Positions 37,101 through 44,306 of a stretch of 64,000 nt of DNA are shown here, piece after piece (the stretch's first letter is position 1; every line of letters starts with the position of its first letter). This DNA is from Paractinoplanes toevensis (lineage in GTDB: Bacteria; Actinomycetota; Actinomycetes; Mycobacteriales; Micromonosporaceae). Location of the stretch: contig NZ_BOQN01000033.1 in the NCBI RefSeq assembly GCF_018332695.1, positions 23,961-87,960 of the forward strand. The letters run 5' to 3'. The notes under the pieces are model-generated. The model was not told the DNA's origin. It did not search any database and was given only the letters and a program-made list of their open reading frames with translations. A program made the position numbers and the translations under genes.

Positions 37101-38944
37101 AGGACGGCACCGGCGACGACAGCGTCATCTTCGACGCGGTCGCGTTCAGCCCGCTCGGGTCGCCGGCCGCGCTGACCAAGTCGAAGTCCAAGGTCGCCGG
37201 CATCCTGCCGGAGTCCGGGGACAGCGGGCCGCCGGTCCCGGACATGCCGCGTTACGTCGCGCTGGGCGACTCCTACTCGGCCGGTGAGGGCAACTCGCCG
37301 TACGACAAGAACACCGACCTGAAGCGGACCAACGGCACCAAGGGCTCGGCCGTGAACGCGTGTCACCGCTCGCAGGCCAACGCGTTCCCGCGGCTGGTCC
37401 GGCAGCCCGGCGCGGACACGTCCGGCGGATCCAGCACGCTGTTGTCGATCGAGCAGATGGCGACCCAGCACAGCTACGGCAGCTTCGGCTTCCTGGCCTG
37501 CTCGGGCGCGACGACCACGGCCATCGCCCGGGACGCGGTCAACAGCCCACCGTCCTCGTCCGACTCGGCCGGCTACACCGACTGGGGATCGGCCCGATAC
37601 CAGTGGGGTGAGCTCACCCAGGTGGAGCAGGGCTGGCTGGACAAGGACACCACCCAGGTGTCGGTGTCGGTCGGCGGCAACGACGTGCGGTTCACCGACA
37701 TCCTCAACGGGTGCATCGCCGCGCTCAGCGACTGCTCCGGCGCGAACTACAAGCTGACCCGCAAGAGCAACGGCGTCGTCGACCCGGAGCCGCTGCGCGA
37801 CTACGAGACGAAGATCATCCGGGACATGCTGCCGGCCAAGCTGAAGGCGACCTACCGGGCGATCCACAACGCGGCCCCGAACGCGGCGATCTACGTGATC
37901 GGCTACCCGCAGATGTTCCCCGACCAGGAGAGCAACGGTGCCTGCTACAACATCGGCTCGCAGGCCCGGCTGTTCCTGAACGCCCTGGCCGGCCGCCTGT
38001 CGGTCAGCATCTCCCGGGCGGTCGACGACATCCGGGCCGAGGGCGTGAACATCCGGTACGTCGACACCTCGTCGGCGATCCACCTCGGCGCCGCCGGCCA
38101 GAAGAAGTGGGCCTGCGACGGCAGTGACGGGTACCGCTGGCTGAACGCGATCACCGACAAGACCTCGGACGGCAGCGGGGACAGCACGCCGGGCACCGGC
38201 AGCTTCCACCCGACCGCCCGCGGCCAGCAGGGCTTCGCCGACGTCCTCACCGACGCGTTCAGCGAGGACCGGTGGACCCGGGCCGACAGCGTCTCCTCGA
38301 CCAAGAAACGGATCCTCGACTACGCCGCCACCCGAACCGGCGACGACCGGTTCGACATCACCGACACCCAGGCCGAACTGGCCGCGGAACGCTGCGTCGA
38401 CCTGGCCCGGCGGGGCGGTGCGGTCGGTTTCCCGTGCCTGAGCATGCCCATCCTGTTCCCCACCTCCTTCGACGCCCGGGGCGCGGCCCGCAACGACGAC
38501 GCGGCGATCTGGGCCAACCCGCCGTGGGTGAAGCTGCGCTACGTCAACGGGACCAACGAGAAACCGAAGGTGGTCAAGACCCGCACCTGGTACATGAACT
38601 CGGCCTACGGCCAGACGTCGTGCCCGACGACCCGGCCCGAGGACCAGTGCGACGAATACCCGTTCTACACCTCCGAGGAGGGCGGTTCCTGGGACTTCTT
38701 CACCGGCGGTGAGACGTCCCCGCTGAGCACGAGGCTCCTGATGATCCCGAAGACCGAGAACCGGGCGGAGGGTATAGCGGTCGGCAACATGTACACCAAG
38801 TGCGGCATGCAGACCGGCACGTACGAGAACGTGGTCGCCGAGAGCTACCACAACCAGTTGACCGGCAACGGCGCCGATTACCTGACCATCCCGCTGATCG
38901 ACGAAGAAGCGAACGTGGGCAACAAGACGTTCTACATCTGCTGA
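34169..38944 (+). CDS. Giant exported multidomain protein: lysozyme-like, golvesin-like, SGNH hydrolase, NucA/NucB nuclease
   Basis: A 1591-residue secreted protein with a signal peptide (residues 1-29). Residues about 40-400 are beta-rich. Residues about 440-700 look like a lysozyme/transglycosylase fold (LGIIAQESNMW with Glu501; CGYGLTQATDGM). Residues about 880-995 match a golvesin/xanthan-lyase-like domain. Residues about 1028-1395 form an SGNH esterase (GDSYSAGEG with Ser1035, GGND, and His1347 in SFHPTARG). Residues about 1430-1591 match a NucA/NucB DNase (CDEYPF with Glu1496; ENRAEG). It may degrade cell wall and DNA of competitors or recycle nucleic acid outside the cell (inference). 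Confidence 0.83.
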   Translation: MKRLWSMAAAAGAAVVLLSGPALSGTAQAAPIAPTPADTATGDDGRTDRVAPADRDKLLGKGWRTSADRIWTTSGDANGFHVLTATADTGYTWETAASLSEPGFDTDRWIGNACVTGSGRRLVVVYAPRTFTNKADLFDRGGFTAVVDLKTHVVTKLAVQTSLAYFNPGCGAGETAVLSQFDGKDGESPADTTTQSRLFTVDAAKRTLSAPLLLNTELSSPVPVKSGGIAAAAAGAVVRISNKGKVSRQAAAAGVPFRLVPDATGAVTFMDKTGDQTRVRRAVGRTVTELARGTVADVNLVRGDAGRAFITGKPAHVSTLPKSVRAVGVPAGSELSTRGDVALTDVKASGAADPDAAAGLAVTAKVLPTGKPLAFQVSPEVQGPEAIAGRDPNPVLGAAGPAKAKSLAVAGSANDPVEDERYCSVPRNDVNNQAVQPKPRNVEWAVDAAVFGKLNNVASRPANWKNYGMPAYAPQTLFPAPALAGGGRVPAQIMLGIIAQESNMWQAAKYALPGVPANPLMGNYYGRDIYNADSSDDWDIKWADADCGYGLTQATDGMRIAGHEKTDENGNKVEVALPYQTQRAVALDFTANIAYGLKILQEKWNQTYTAGLKVHNADPSAIENWFYAVWAYNSGFYPNKNDGQPWGVGWLNNPANPRYDPARHPFMSVYDDARNPQNWPYPEKVLGWAANPITATESPGVEKAGYNFAWWGTVEDKALVKPPMYTFCTTDNTCDPNSRVQPNDPDVSSEKPGPCLHKNASGLYDLKCWAHSPAGWKTAAGNACNTCGHEQIRFDPGYPWCSTSGQTGCESDGISYPAYCNSSTGGLPSGAMVVDDVPYNASSPRPCGTPVENQGTFSLSFAGAGNGLYPSKIDFHQIGGGYGGHYWRGSTRTSSDEGGKLQVTGTWRLPGESGQRRVQVFVPEFGAWTEQAKYTINLGGGETRYRVINQTWQQNKWVDLGIFDFTGTPEVTLTTVAKDGTGDDSVIFDAVAFSPLGSPAALTKSKSKVAGILPESGDSGPPVPDMPRYVALGDSYSAGEGNSPYDKNTDLKRTNGTKGSAVNACHRSQANAFPRLVRQPGADTSGGSSTLLSIEQMATQHSYGSFGFLACSGATTTAIARDAVNSPPSSSDSAGYTDWGSARYQWGELTQVEQGWLDKDTTQVSVSVGGNDVRFTDILNGCIAALSDCSGANYKLTRKSNGVVDPEPLRDYETKIIRDMLPAKLKATYRAIHNAAPNAAIYVIGYPQMFPDQESNGACYNIGSQARLFLNALAGRLSVSISRAVDDIRAEGVNIRYVDTSSAIHLGAAGQKKWACDGSDGYRWLNAITDKTSDGSGDSTPGTGSFHPTARGQQGFADVLTDAFSEDRWTRADSVSSTKKRILDYAATRTGDDRFDITDTQAELAAERCVDLARRGGAVGFPCLSMPILFPTSFDARGAARNDDAAIWANPPWVKLRYVNGTNEKPKVVKTRTWYMNSAYGQTSCPTTRPEDQCDEYPFYTSEEGGSWDFFTGGETSPLSTRLLMIPKTENRAEGIAVGNMYTKCGMQTGTYENVVAESYHNQLTGNGADYLTIPLIDEEANVGNKTFYIC

Positions 38945-38961
38945 CGCTTTACTGATCGTTG

Positions 38962-38988
38962 CCCCGGCCACCGTCCCGGTGGCCGGGG
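38962..38988. terminator. Bidirectional terminator between nuclease and SUKH genes
   Basis: Twelve-base perfect arms CCCCGGCCACCG and CGGTGGCCGGGG flank a 3-base loop. The hairpin sits in the 52-base gap between the two convergent genes and could end transcription from both sides. Confidence 0.85.
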
Positions 38989-38996
38989 TAACCCCA

Positions 38997-39584
38997 TCAG
39001 ACCAACCTGAGCACCTCGGTCGGCAGGTTGCCCGGCGTGTCCCACTCGTTGCGCTCGGCCGACCAGACGAAAAAGCCACGCTCGATCCCGTCGGCCCACC
39101 CGGCAACCACGTCGCCGAACGACGGGAACCGCGCGGTGAACACATCATCAGGCTGCTGCGCCCACAGATGGATCGGCGTCTTCTCCCCTTCGGCGGAGAG
39201 GTCGGCGAACAGGTAGGCACTTCCCGCCAGCGCCACCGGCAGCCACCAGGGCGCCCACTGCCCGGCCCAGTCGTCCGGATCCGCCGGGAACCCACCGCCA
39301 CCCATGCTGATCTCGGACCGCCGCTGCTCGAGTGCCTCACTCAGCGACAGAAACGCCCACGACCCGGCGCCGACCTGGCTGACCGGCTCGTTCCAGACCC
39401 CCGACCGGACCCCGTCGTGCCATCCCCACCAGCGCCGAAGCTCGGCCGGCAGCATCAGCTCATCCGCGGCGAGGAGCGCGTCGATCTCCGCGTCGTTCAG
39501 CCCCGGCGCGAGATCCCCGGCGATCGGAGCCCCCTGCGCCCGCCAGGCCGCCTCGAGTCGTAGCAGATCTTCAGTTCGCAGCAT
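38997..39584 (-). CDS. SUKH/SMI1-KNR4 family protein, possible immunity protein
   Basis: A 195-residue cytoplasmic protein with the SMI1/KNR4 pattern: LLRLEAAWRAQG, then LMLPAELRRWWGWHDGV, FLSLSEAL and a C-terminal SFGDVVAGWADGIERG. SUKH proteins are common immunity proteins against nuclease toxins of polymorphic toxin systems, but many are housekeeping. It is convergent with a NucA/NucB protein rather than directly downstream on the same strand, so a toxin/immunity link is only suggested. ATG 39584 was chosen at the start of the domain. Confidence 0.8.
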   Translation of the reverse strand: MLRTEDLLRLEAAWRAQGAPIAGDLAPGLNDAEIDALLAADELMLPAELRRWWGWHDGVRSGVWNEPVSQVGAGSWAFLSLSEALEQRRSEISMGGGGFPADPDDWAGQWAPWWLPVALAGSAYLFADLSAEGEKTPIHLWAQQPDDVFTARFPSFGDVVAGWADGIERGFFVWSAERNEWDTPGNLPTEVLRLV

Positions 39585-39629
39585 CCCGACATGGTGCCAT
39601 CGGCCGTCCAGGAAACCACGCAATCTTAT

Positions 39630-39643
39630 TTCACCTAGGTTAA
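39630..39643. promoter_or_regulatory. Small palindrome before padR-like gene
   Basis: The perfect core ACCTAGGT (39633-39640) extends as TT-c-ACCTAGGT-t-AA with one mismatch, 10 bases before the start codon. It may be the site for autoregulation by the PadR-like protein. Confidence 0.4.
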
Positions 39644-39652
39644 TCTGGCTCC

Positions 39653-39985
39653 ATGCCGGAGGAGCCGATCCGAATCACCGAGCCCTTCCTCGATGTCGTC
39701 GAGGCGTTCCTCGCCGCGCCCGATCACGAACTGCACGGCTGGGCCATCATCAAGACCACTGGCCGGGGCGGTCCGACCGTCTACAAGATCCTCGAACGCA
39801 TGGCGGCGATGGGCTGGGTCACCGCCAGGTGGGAGGCATTGCCCGACGAACCCAACCGCCCACGTCGCCGTTACTACCGTCTCGCCGGCATCGGAGTCAC
39901 GAAGGGCGGTGCGCTGGTGGCCGAGCGACGCCCACGTCCGTTGGTCTCGTCGTACCGCCCCGCCCTCGGAGGAGGCCTGCGATGA
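39653..39985 (+). CDS. PadR-like winged-helix regulator
   Basis: A 110-residue protein (ITEPFLDVVEAFLAAPDHELHGWAI ... GPTVYKILERMAAMGWV ... RRRYYRLAGIG) with the PadR fold. There is no Shine-Dalgarno sequence close to ATG 39653, and the palindrome at 39630 suggests a very short leader. The stop overlaps the ATG of the next gene, a membrane protein. PadR genes are often paired this way with a membrane protein they act with or control. Confidence 0.85.
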   Translation: MPEEPIRITEPFLDVVEAFLAAPDHELHGWAIIKTTGRGGPTVYKILERMAAMGWVTARWEALPDEPNRPRRRYYRLAGIGVTKGGALVAERRPRPLVSSYRPALGGGLR

Positions 39986-40830
39986 ACCGGGCCTTCTGGA
40001 TAGGTGTGCTCGTTTCGATCGTTACGGGTGCCCTGGTCAACGAGTTCGGTCAGGTCGCCCCGCGCCTGGCTCGCCGTCTGGTCCGGTCGAGCGCCCGGAT
40101 CTGGGCCGGCCCGGACGACGAACTGGCCTACGTCTACGCCGAAGAGTGGGCCGCCGTCATCGAGGCCGCTCCGGGCCAGCTCACCAAGCTGTTCCACGCG
40201 CTCCGCTTCTTTCTCGGTGCTGCGGGTCGACTCGTGGCTCGCAGCGTCGGGTCATCGCGCTCGGTGCTCGATGATGTCTCGCCGCCCACGCCGATGGCCG
40301 TGGCCGTTCCGGTCGTCATCATGTTGGGAACGGTGTGGGGCGTTCCGGCATTCGTGTTGGCGCTGGCCGACGGGCCCACCGTGGCGCTGTTCGGCATACC
40401 ACTGGCGATCTGCGCCCTGTGCGTCCAACTGGTGATCGCGGGCGGTCGACGGGCGGCGGGCGCGCGGAGCTGGTTGGCGATCTTGTCCGGGGTGGTTGCG
40501 ATCGGCGCTGCTGTGCTGTTCCCGCAGTTCACGTACGGGAACCTGCTGAATGCGGTGGTCGGCGCTGCTTCCCTGGTGGTGGCAGGCTGCCTGACCATCT
40601 CGATTGCGCGGTCGCGCAGGATCAGGGCCGGCCTCAAGACCGGCGGCACCCGCGTGCGCTCGTTGATGGCGCTGGCACCGACGGTCGGATGGGCTGTCGT
40701 GGGCAATTTCAGTGACCAGGGGCGGGGCGGATCGGGATGGATCTTCACCGTAACGCTGGTTTGTGTCGCTATCTCATACCTGGTGACCGAGAAGATCCTG
40801 CAGGCCCGAGAAGAAGCGGTCAGCGGGTGA
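39982..40830 (+). CDS. Integral membrane protein coupled to padR
   Basis: A 282-residue protein. A signal-anchor helix at the N-terminus precedes a cytoplasmic helical stretch, then about six hydrophobic helices from residue 108 on (PMAVAVPVVIMLGTVWGVPA onward). The function is unknown; it resembles membrane proteins that commonly accompany PadR regulators. Its ATG overlaps the padR stop. The last 11 bases overlap the convergent AONS-like gene. Confidence 0.75.
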   Translation: MNRAFWIGVLVSIVTGALVNEFGQVAPRLARRLVRSSARIWAGPDDELAYVYAEEWAAVIEAAPGQLTKLFHALRFFLGAAGRLVARSVGSSRSVLDDVSPPTPMAVAVPVVIMLGTVWGVPAFVLALADGPTVALFGIPLAICALCVQLVIAGGRRAAGARSWLAILSGVVAIGAAVLFPQFTYGNLLNAVVGAASLVVAGCLTISIARSRRIRAGLKTGGTRVRSLMALAPTVGWAVVGNFSDQGRGGSGWIFTVTLVCVAISYLVTEKILQAREEAVSG

Positions 40831-42025
40831 GCTCCACCGGTGGCAGGTCGGGCTGACGCTGCACGCCCAGCCGGCAGCCGACCTCGTCGAACGCCGTCAG
40901 GACCGTCGCCAGGTGGGTGTCGTCGTGGTTGGCGGTCAGGGCGAGGCGAATCATCGGGTCGGCGGCGGCCGGTGGGCCGACCAGGTTGGTGAAGACGCCG
41001 GCCTCGAACAGGCCGGCCCAGAACGCGCCCGCCTCGGCCATCGACGGGAACCGGACCGGCACGATCGGCGTGGTCGACGGCCGGGTGTCGTAGCCGAGCG
41101 CCCGCAGCCCGTTGTGCAGCCCCTCGGCCAGGTCGAGCGCATGCGTGCGCCGCGACGGCTCGGCCGAGATGATCGACAGGGCGGCCAGGGTCGCCGCGAC
41201 CGAGGCGGGTGGCATGGCGGTGGAGAACAGCACGGACCGGGCGTTGCTGCGCAGGTAGCGCACGTACGGCGCGGGCCCGGCCAGGACTCCGCCGACCGAA
41301 CCGAACGCCTTCGACAGCGAGCCGGTGACCAGGTCGACCGGAACCCCGTGCACCGAGGCGAGCCCGGCACCGTGCGGACCGAGGACACCCATGTCGTGGG
41401 CCGAGTCGACGATGAGCTTCGCCCCGTACTCGTCGGCGAGACCACGCAGGCCGCGCAGGTCGGCGACGTTGCCCTCCATCGAGAAGGCGCCGTCCGTGAT
41501 GATCAGCCGGCCGCCGCCGGCGGGCGCCGCCGCCAGGCGGGACCGCAACTGGTCGAGGTCGCGGTAGGTGCGCACCTTGCCCCAGCCCAGCCGGGTCGCG
41601 TCGACCAGCGAGGCATGGTTGCGGGCGTCGGCGAAGGCGGTGTCGTCCCGGCCGAGCAGCGCCGACAGCGCCAGGTTGGCCAGGAACCCGACGGCGGTGA
41701 CGGCCGCCGCCTCCTGCCCGAGGAACGCGGCCATCCGGGCCTCCAGCTCCTCGTGCAGGTCGAGCGATCCGTTGAGCACGCGGGAGCCGGCCACCCCGGT
41801 GCCGAACCGGCGCAGCGCGGCCACCGCGGCCTCGGTCACCCTCGGGTCGGTGGACAGCCCGAGGTAGTCGCCGGAGCCGGCCATCAGCACCTTGCGCCCG
41901 TCGATGACCACGTGCGAGTCGCCGGTGCGCTCGGCCGCGGCCCGGTAGTACGCGTCGACACCGTGCGCCTTCAGGATGTCCTCGGCCAGGTGCAGGCCGG
42001 GTTTCGCGAACGGATCAGCAGCCAT
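40820..42025 (-). CDS. 8-amino-7-oxononanoate synthase-like PLP enzyme
   Basis: A 401-residue alpha-oxoamine synthase. The PLP lysine is Lys239 in TGSLSKAFG, and the pyridine-binding aspartate is in LIVDSAHDMG. The family joins an amino acid to an acyl-CoA with decarboxylation (BioF, KBL, HemA, SPT). No biotin genes are adjacent, and the downstream position in an operon with an acyltransferase suggests a specialised product rather than biotin. The gap to the acyltransferase gene is 25 bases. Confidence 0.85.
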   Translation of the reverse strand: MAADPFAKPGLHLAEDILKAHGVDAYYRAAAERTGDSHVVIDGRKVLMAGSGDYLGLSTDPRVTEAAVAALRRFGTGVAGSRVLNGSLDLHEELEARMAAFLGQEAAAVTAVGFLANLALSALLGRDDTAFADARNHASLVDATRLGWGKVRTYRDLDQLRSRLAAAPAGGGRLIITDGAFSMEGNVADLRGLRGLADEYGAKLIVDSAHDMGVLGPHGAGLASVHGVPVDLVTGSLSKAFGSVGGVLAGPAPYVRYLRSNARSVLFSTAMPPASVAATLAALSIISAEPSRRTHALDLAEGLHNGLRALGYDTRPSTTPIVPVRFPSMAEAGAFWAGLFEAGVFTNLVGPPAAADPMIRLALTANHDDTHLATVLTAFDEVGCRLGVQRQPDLPPVELTR

Positions 42026-42050
42026 CGCCCGACGGTAACAAGTTCGGTCC

Positions 42051-43127
42051 TCAAAGGACTCGACGGAGCAGCGGGACGCGGAGCAGCAGCAGCGCGAGGC
42101 CGAAGCAGGCCACCAGAGCGAGAGGCAGAACGACCGCCAGCTTCGCGGCGGCCGGCCAGGCCACGCCGTACAGAATGATGGTCAGCCCGACCAGGACGGG
42201 GGTTTGCAGGATGTACGCCCCGTAGGCGCCCCGGATCAGCGGCTCCCCGCCGGTCACGCCGCGGAACAGGTCGACCAGCAGCATCGTGACGCTCACGCAG
42301 AGGACGCCCTCGCAGACGGCGAGCAGCGCGGACTGCCAGTGCCAACCGCCCTGGAACTCCTCCGCCTCGACACCGGCGATCGCGATCGACGTGATCACCG
42401 TGGCCCCGGCGGCCAGCGCGGCCCACCCGGACGCCCGCCGGACCGTGGCCGGGATCTCGGTGAGCCAGCCCTGCCGGCCGGCCACGATCCCGAGCACGAA
42501 CAGCCCGATGCACTGACCCCACTGCCACAGCTTGGCGCCGCCGATCTGCTCGCTGTCCAGCGGGAAGAACACCCGGAACGAAAAGCTTGCCACCGCGATG
42601 AAAACCCCGCACCGGACGAGGAGAGCCGGCCGCAGAACGACCGGCCGGGCGGGTGGCAGGGCCCGCAGCACGGGTACGGCGAGAAGGCTGAACAACAGCA
42701 GCACCCAGACGAACCACAGCGGGCCGGGGTTGAGCTCGCGCAGCTGTTCGGTGACGACGGTGCCGAACGAGCGCGGCGGACCGGCCACCGCGTGCGCCAC
42801 CCAGTGCGTCAGCGGCACCACGACCAGTACGAAGACGAGCAGCGGCCACCCGAGCCGGTGCAGCCGTGACACCGCGAACCGCCGCGGCCCCCGGCGGTCG
42901 AGAGACCCGGGGATGAAGGCACCGGCCACGAAGAAGAACGCGCCCATCCCGAACAGCGCCCCGAACACGATCGGCACGGTGGCCACGGCCTCCAGAACGG
43001 AAGGCAGCTCCCCGTCCTGGATGAACCACGAGCCCGGTCCGCCGTACGTGATGATGGCGTGGGTGGCGATGACCCCGGCGGTGAGCGCGACCCGGAGGAG
43101 ATCGATGTGCGTCAGGCGCGCGGTCAT
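42051..43127 (-). CDS. Membrane acyltransferase, acyltransferase-3 (OafA-like) family
   Basis: A 358-residue membrane protein with about ten helices. The family signature near the N-terminus is HIDLLRVALTAGVIATHA, with the conserved His. These enzymes O-acylate sugars, antibiotics or wall polymers. It is probably in one transcript with the AONS-like enzyme, and divergent from a dehydrogenase gene with a LacI-type palindrome between. Confidence 0.88.
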   Translation of the reverse strand: MTARLTHIDLLRVALTAGVIATHAIITYGGPGSWFIQDGELPSVLEAVATVPIVFGALFGMGAFFFVAGAFIPGSLDRRGPRRFAVSRLHRLGWPLLVFVLVVVPLTHWVAHAVAGPPRSFGTVVTEQLRELNPGPLWFVWVLLLFSLLAVPVLRALPPARPVVLRPALLVRCGVFIAVASFSFRVFFPLDSEQIGGAKLWQWGQCIGLFVLGIVAGRQGWLTEIPATVRRASGWAALAAGATVITSIAIAGVEAEEFQGGWHWQSALLAVCEGVLCVSVTMLLVDLFRGVTGGEPLIRGAYGAYILQTPVLVGLTIILYGVAWPAAAKLAVVLPLALVACFGLALLLLRVPLLRRVL

Positions 43128-43164
43128 CCCCGGAGTCTGCCGGACGGCACGGGGCCCGCACCAG

Positions 43165-43184
43165 CGATGTTATCGTTCACATCG
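43165..43184. promoter_or_regulatory. LacI-type operator before the dehydrogenase
   Basis: The site reads ATGTTATCGTTCACAT (43167-43182), flanked by CG on both sides, giving perfect outer arms CGATGT and ACATCG. The form TGTTAxCGxTxACA is typical of LacI/GalR regulators of sugar or polyol genes. No lacI gene is present in the window, so the regulator would act in trans. Confidence 0.65.
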
Positions 43185-43200
43185 GGATGAGGAGGCAACC

Positions 43201-44163
43201 GTGCGAGTGGCCCGTCTGTTCGGCGCCGGCGATGTCCGGGTGCTCGACGAGGAGGCTCCGGTCCCGGCCGCGGGCGAGGAACTGGTCGAGGTCACCAGTG
43301 TCGGCGTGTGCGGCTCCGATCTGCACTGGTTCACCGAGGGCGCGATCGGCGACGCCGTGCTGGCCCGCCCGCTCGTCCTGGGGCATGAGATGGCCGGCGT
43401 CATCCGCGGCGGCCCGCGGGACGGCACCCGTGTCGCGATCGACCCGGCGGTTCCGTGCGGTGCCTGCGAGCCCTGCCTCGACGGCGACCCGAACCTCTGC
43501 CTGAACATCGTCTTCGCCGGTCACGGCCCCACCGACGGCGGCCTGCGCCAGGTCCTGGCCTGGCCCGGCCGCCGCCTGCACCCGATTCCCGACTCGCTCA
43601 GCGACGACGAGGGTGCCCTGCTCGAACCGCTCGGCGTCGCCCTGCACGCCTACGACCTGGCCCATGCCCGGATCGGCCGGACCGTCGCGGTGATCGGCTG
43701 CGGGCCGATCGGCCTGATGCTGATCCAGCTGGCCCGGCTGGGCGGCGCGACCCGGGTGATCGCCGCCGATCCGCTGTCGCACCGTGCCGAGGCGGCCGCC
43801 CGGCTCGGCGCGGAGATCACCGACGGCGAGGCCGACCTGGTCTTCGAGGTGTCCGGCTCGGACGCGGCCGTCGACACGGCTTTGCGGACCGCGAAGCCGG
43901 GTGCCCGGGTCATCCTGGTCGGCATCCCGGACGGTGACCGCACCACGTTCACCGCGTCGCACGCCCGCCGCAAGGGCCTGACCATGGTGATGTCCCGCCG
44001 GATGGGCGAGGTCTACCCGCGCGCGATCGACCTGGCCGCCCGCCGCCGGGTCGACCTCCCGCCGCTGGTCTCGGCCGCGTTTCCGCTGGATGAGGTGGCT
44101 GCCGCGCTGAGCACGGCCGCGGCCCGCGACGGCCTCAAGGTCGTCGTTCACCCGCAGGCCTGA
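43201..44163 (+). CDS. Zinc-dependent polyol/threonine dehydrogenase (MDR family)
   Basis: A 320-residue medium-chain dehydrogenase. The catalytic-zinc Cys is in GVCGSDLHW and the His-Glu pair in LGHEMAGV. The structural-zinc cysteines are CGACEPCLDGDPNLC and the Rossmann motif is VIGCGPIGLM. It resembles sorbitol/xylitol or L-idonate dehydrogenases and is somewhat short (family usually about 340). The start is GTG 43201, with AGGAGG 7 bases upstream. The LacI-type operator supports a sugar-alcohol role. Confidence 0.88.
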   Translation: MRVARLFGAGDVRVLDEEAPVPAAGEELVEVTSVGVCGSDLHWFTEGAIGDAVLARPLVLGHEMAGVIRGGPRDGTRVAIDPAVPCGACEPCLDGDPNLCLNIVFAGHGPTDGGLRQVLAWPGRRLHPIPDSLSDDEGALLEPLGVALHAYDLAHARIGRTVAVIGCGPIGLMLIQLARLGGATRVIAADPLSHRAEAAARLGAEITDGEADLVFEVSGSDAAVDTALRTAKPGARVILVGIPDGDRTTFTASHARRKGLTMVMSRRMGEVYPRAIDLAARRRVDLPPLVSAAFPLDEVAAALSTAAARDGLKVVVHPQA

Positions 44164-44172
44164 GGCCCGCCC

Positions 44173-44186
44173 TTACCGGCCGGTAA
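44173..44186. promoter_or_regulatory. Perfect 14-base palindrome downstream of the dehydrogenase
   Basis: TTACCGGCCGGTAA is self-complementary. It lies 10 bases after the dehydrogenase stop and 120 bases before the penicillin acylase gene. It could be a regulator site or a weak terminator. Shorter inverted repeats (44238-44257 and 44265-44277) follow in the same leader region, and no clear promoter was recognised. Confidence 0.4.
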
Positions 44187-44306
44187 CTGAACCCACACTG
44201 GACGGTCACGCTACGCGTTGGTAGCGAAACTCTGGTGTAAGACCCATCGAAGTCTTAGCATCTACGAAATAATTTCGCGTTTGCGTTTCCCCGAAGGGAA
44301 GCCCCC

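Noticed and set aside
34826..39340. Long minus-strand open frame (about 1500 codons) under the giant secreted protein
   Set aside because: It is antisense to clear signal, SGNH and NucA/NucB motifs; its translation is repetitive Arg/Val/Gly with no recognisable feature.
40820..42025. Biotin synthesis gene bioF
   Set aside because: Sequence supports only the alpha-oxoamine synthase family; no bioA, bioB or bioD is nearby and the partner gene is an acyltransferase.
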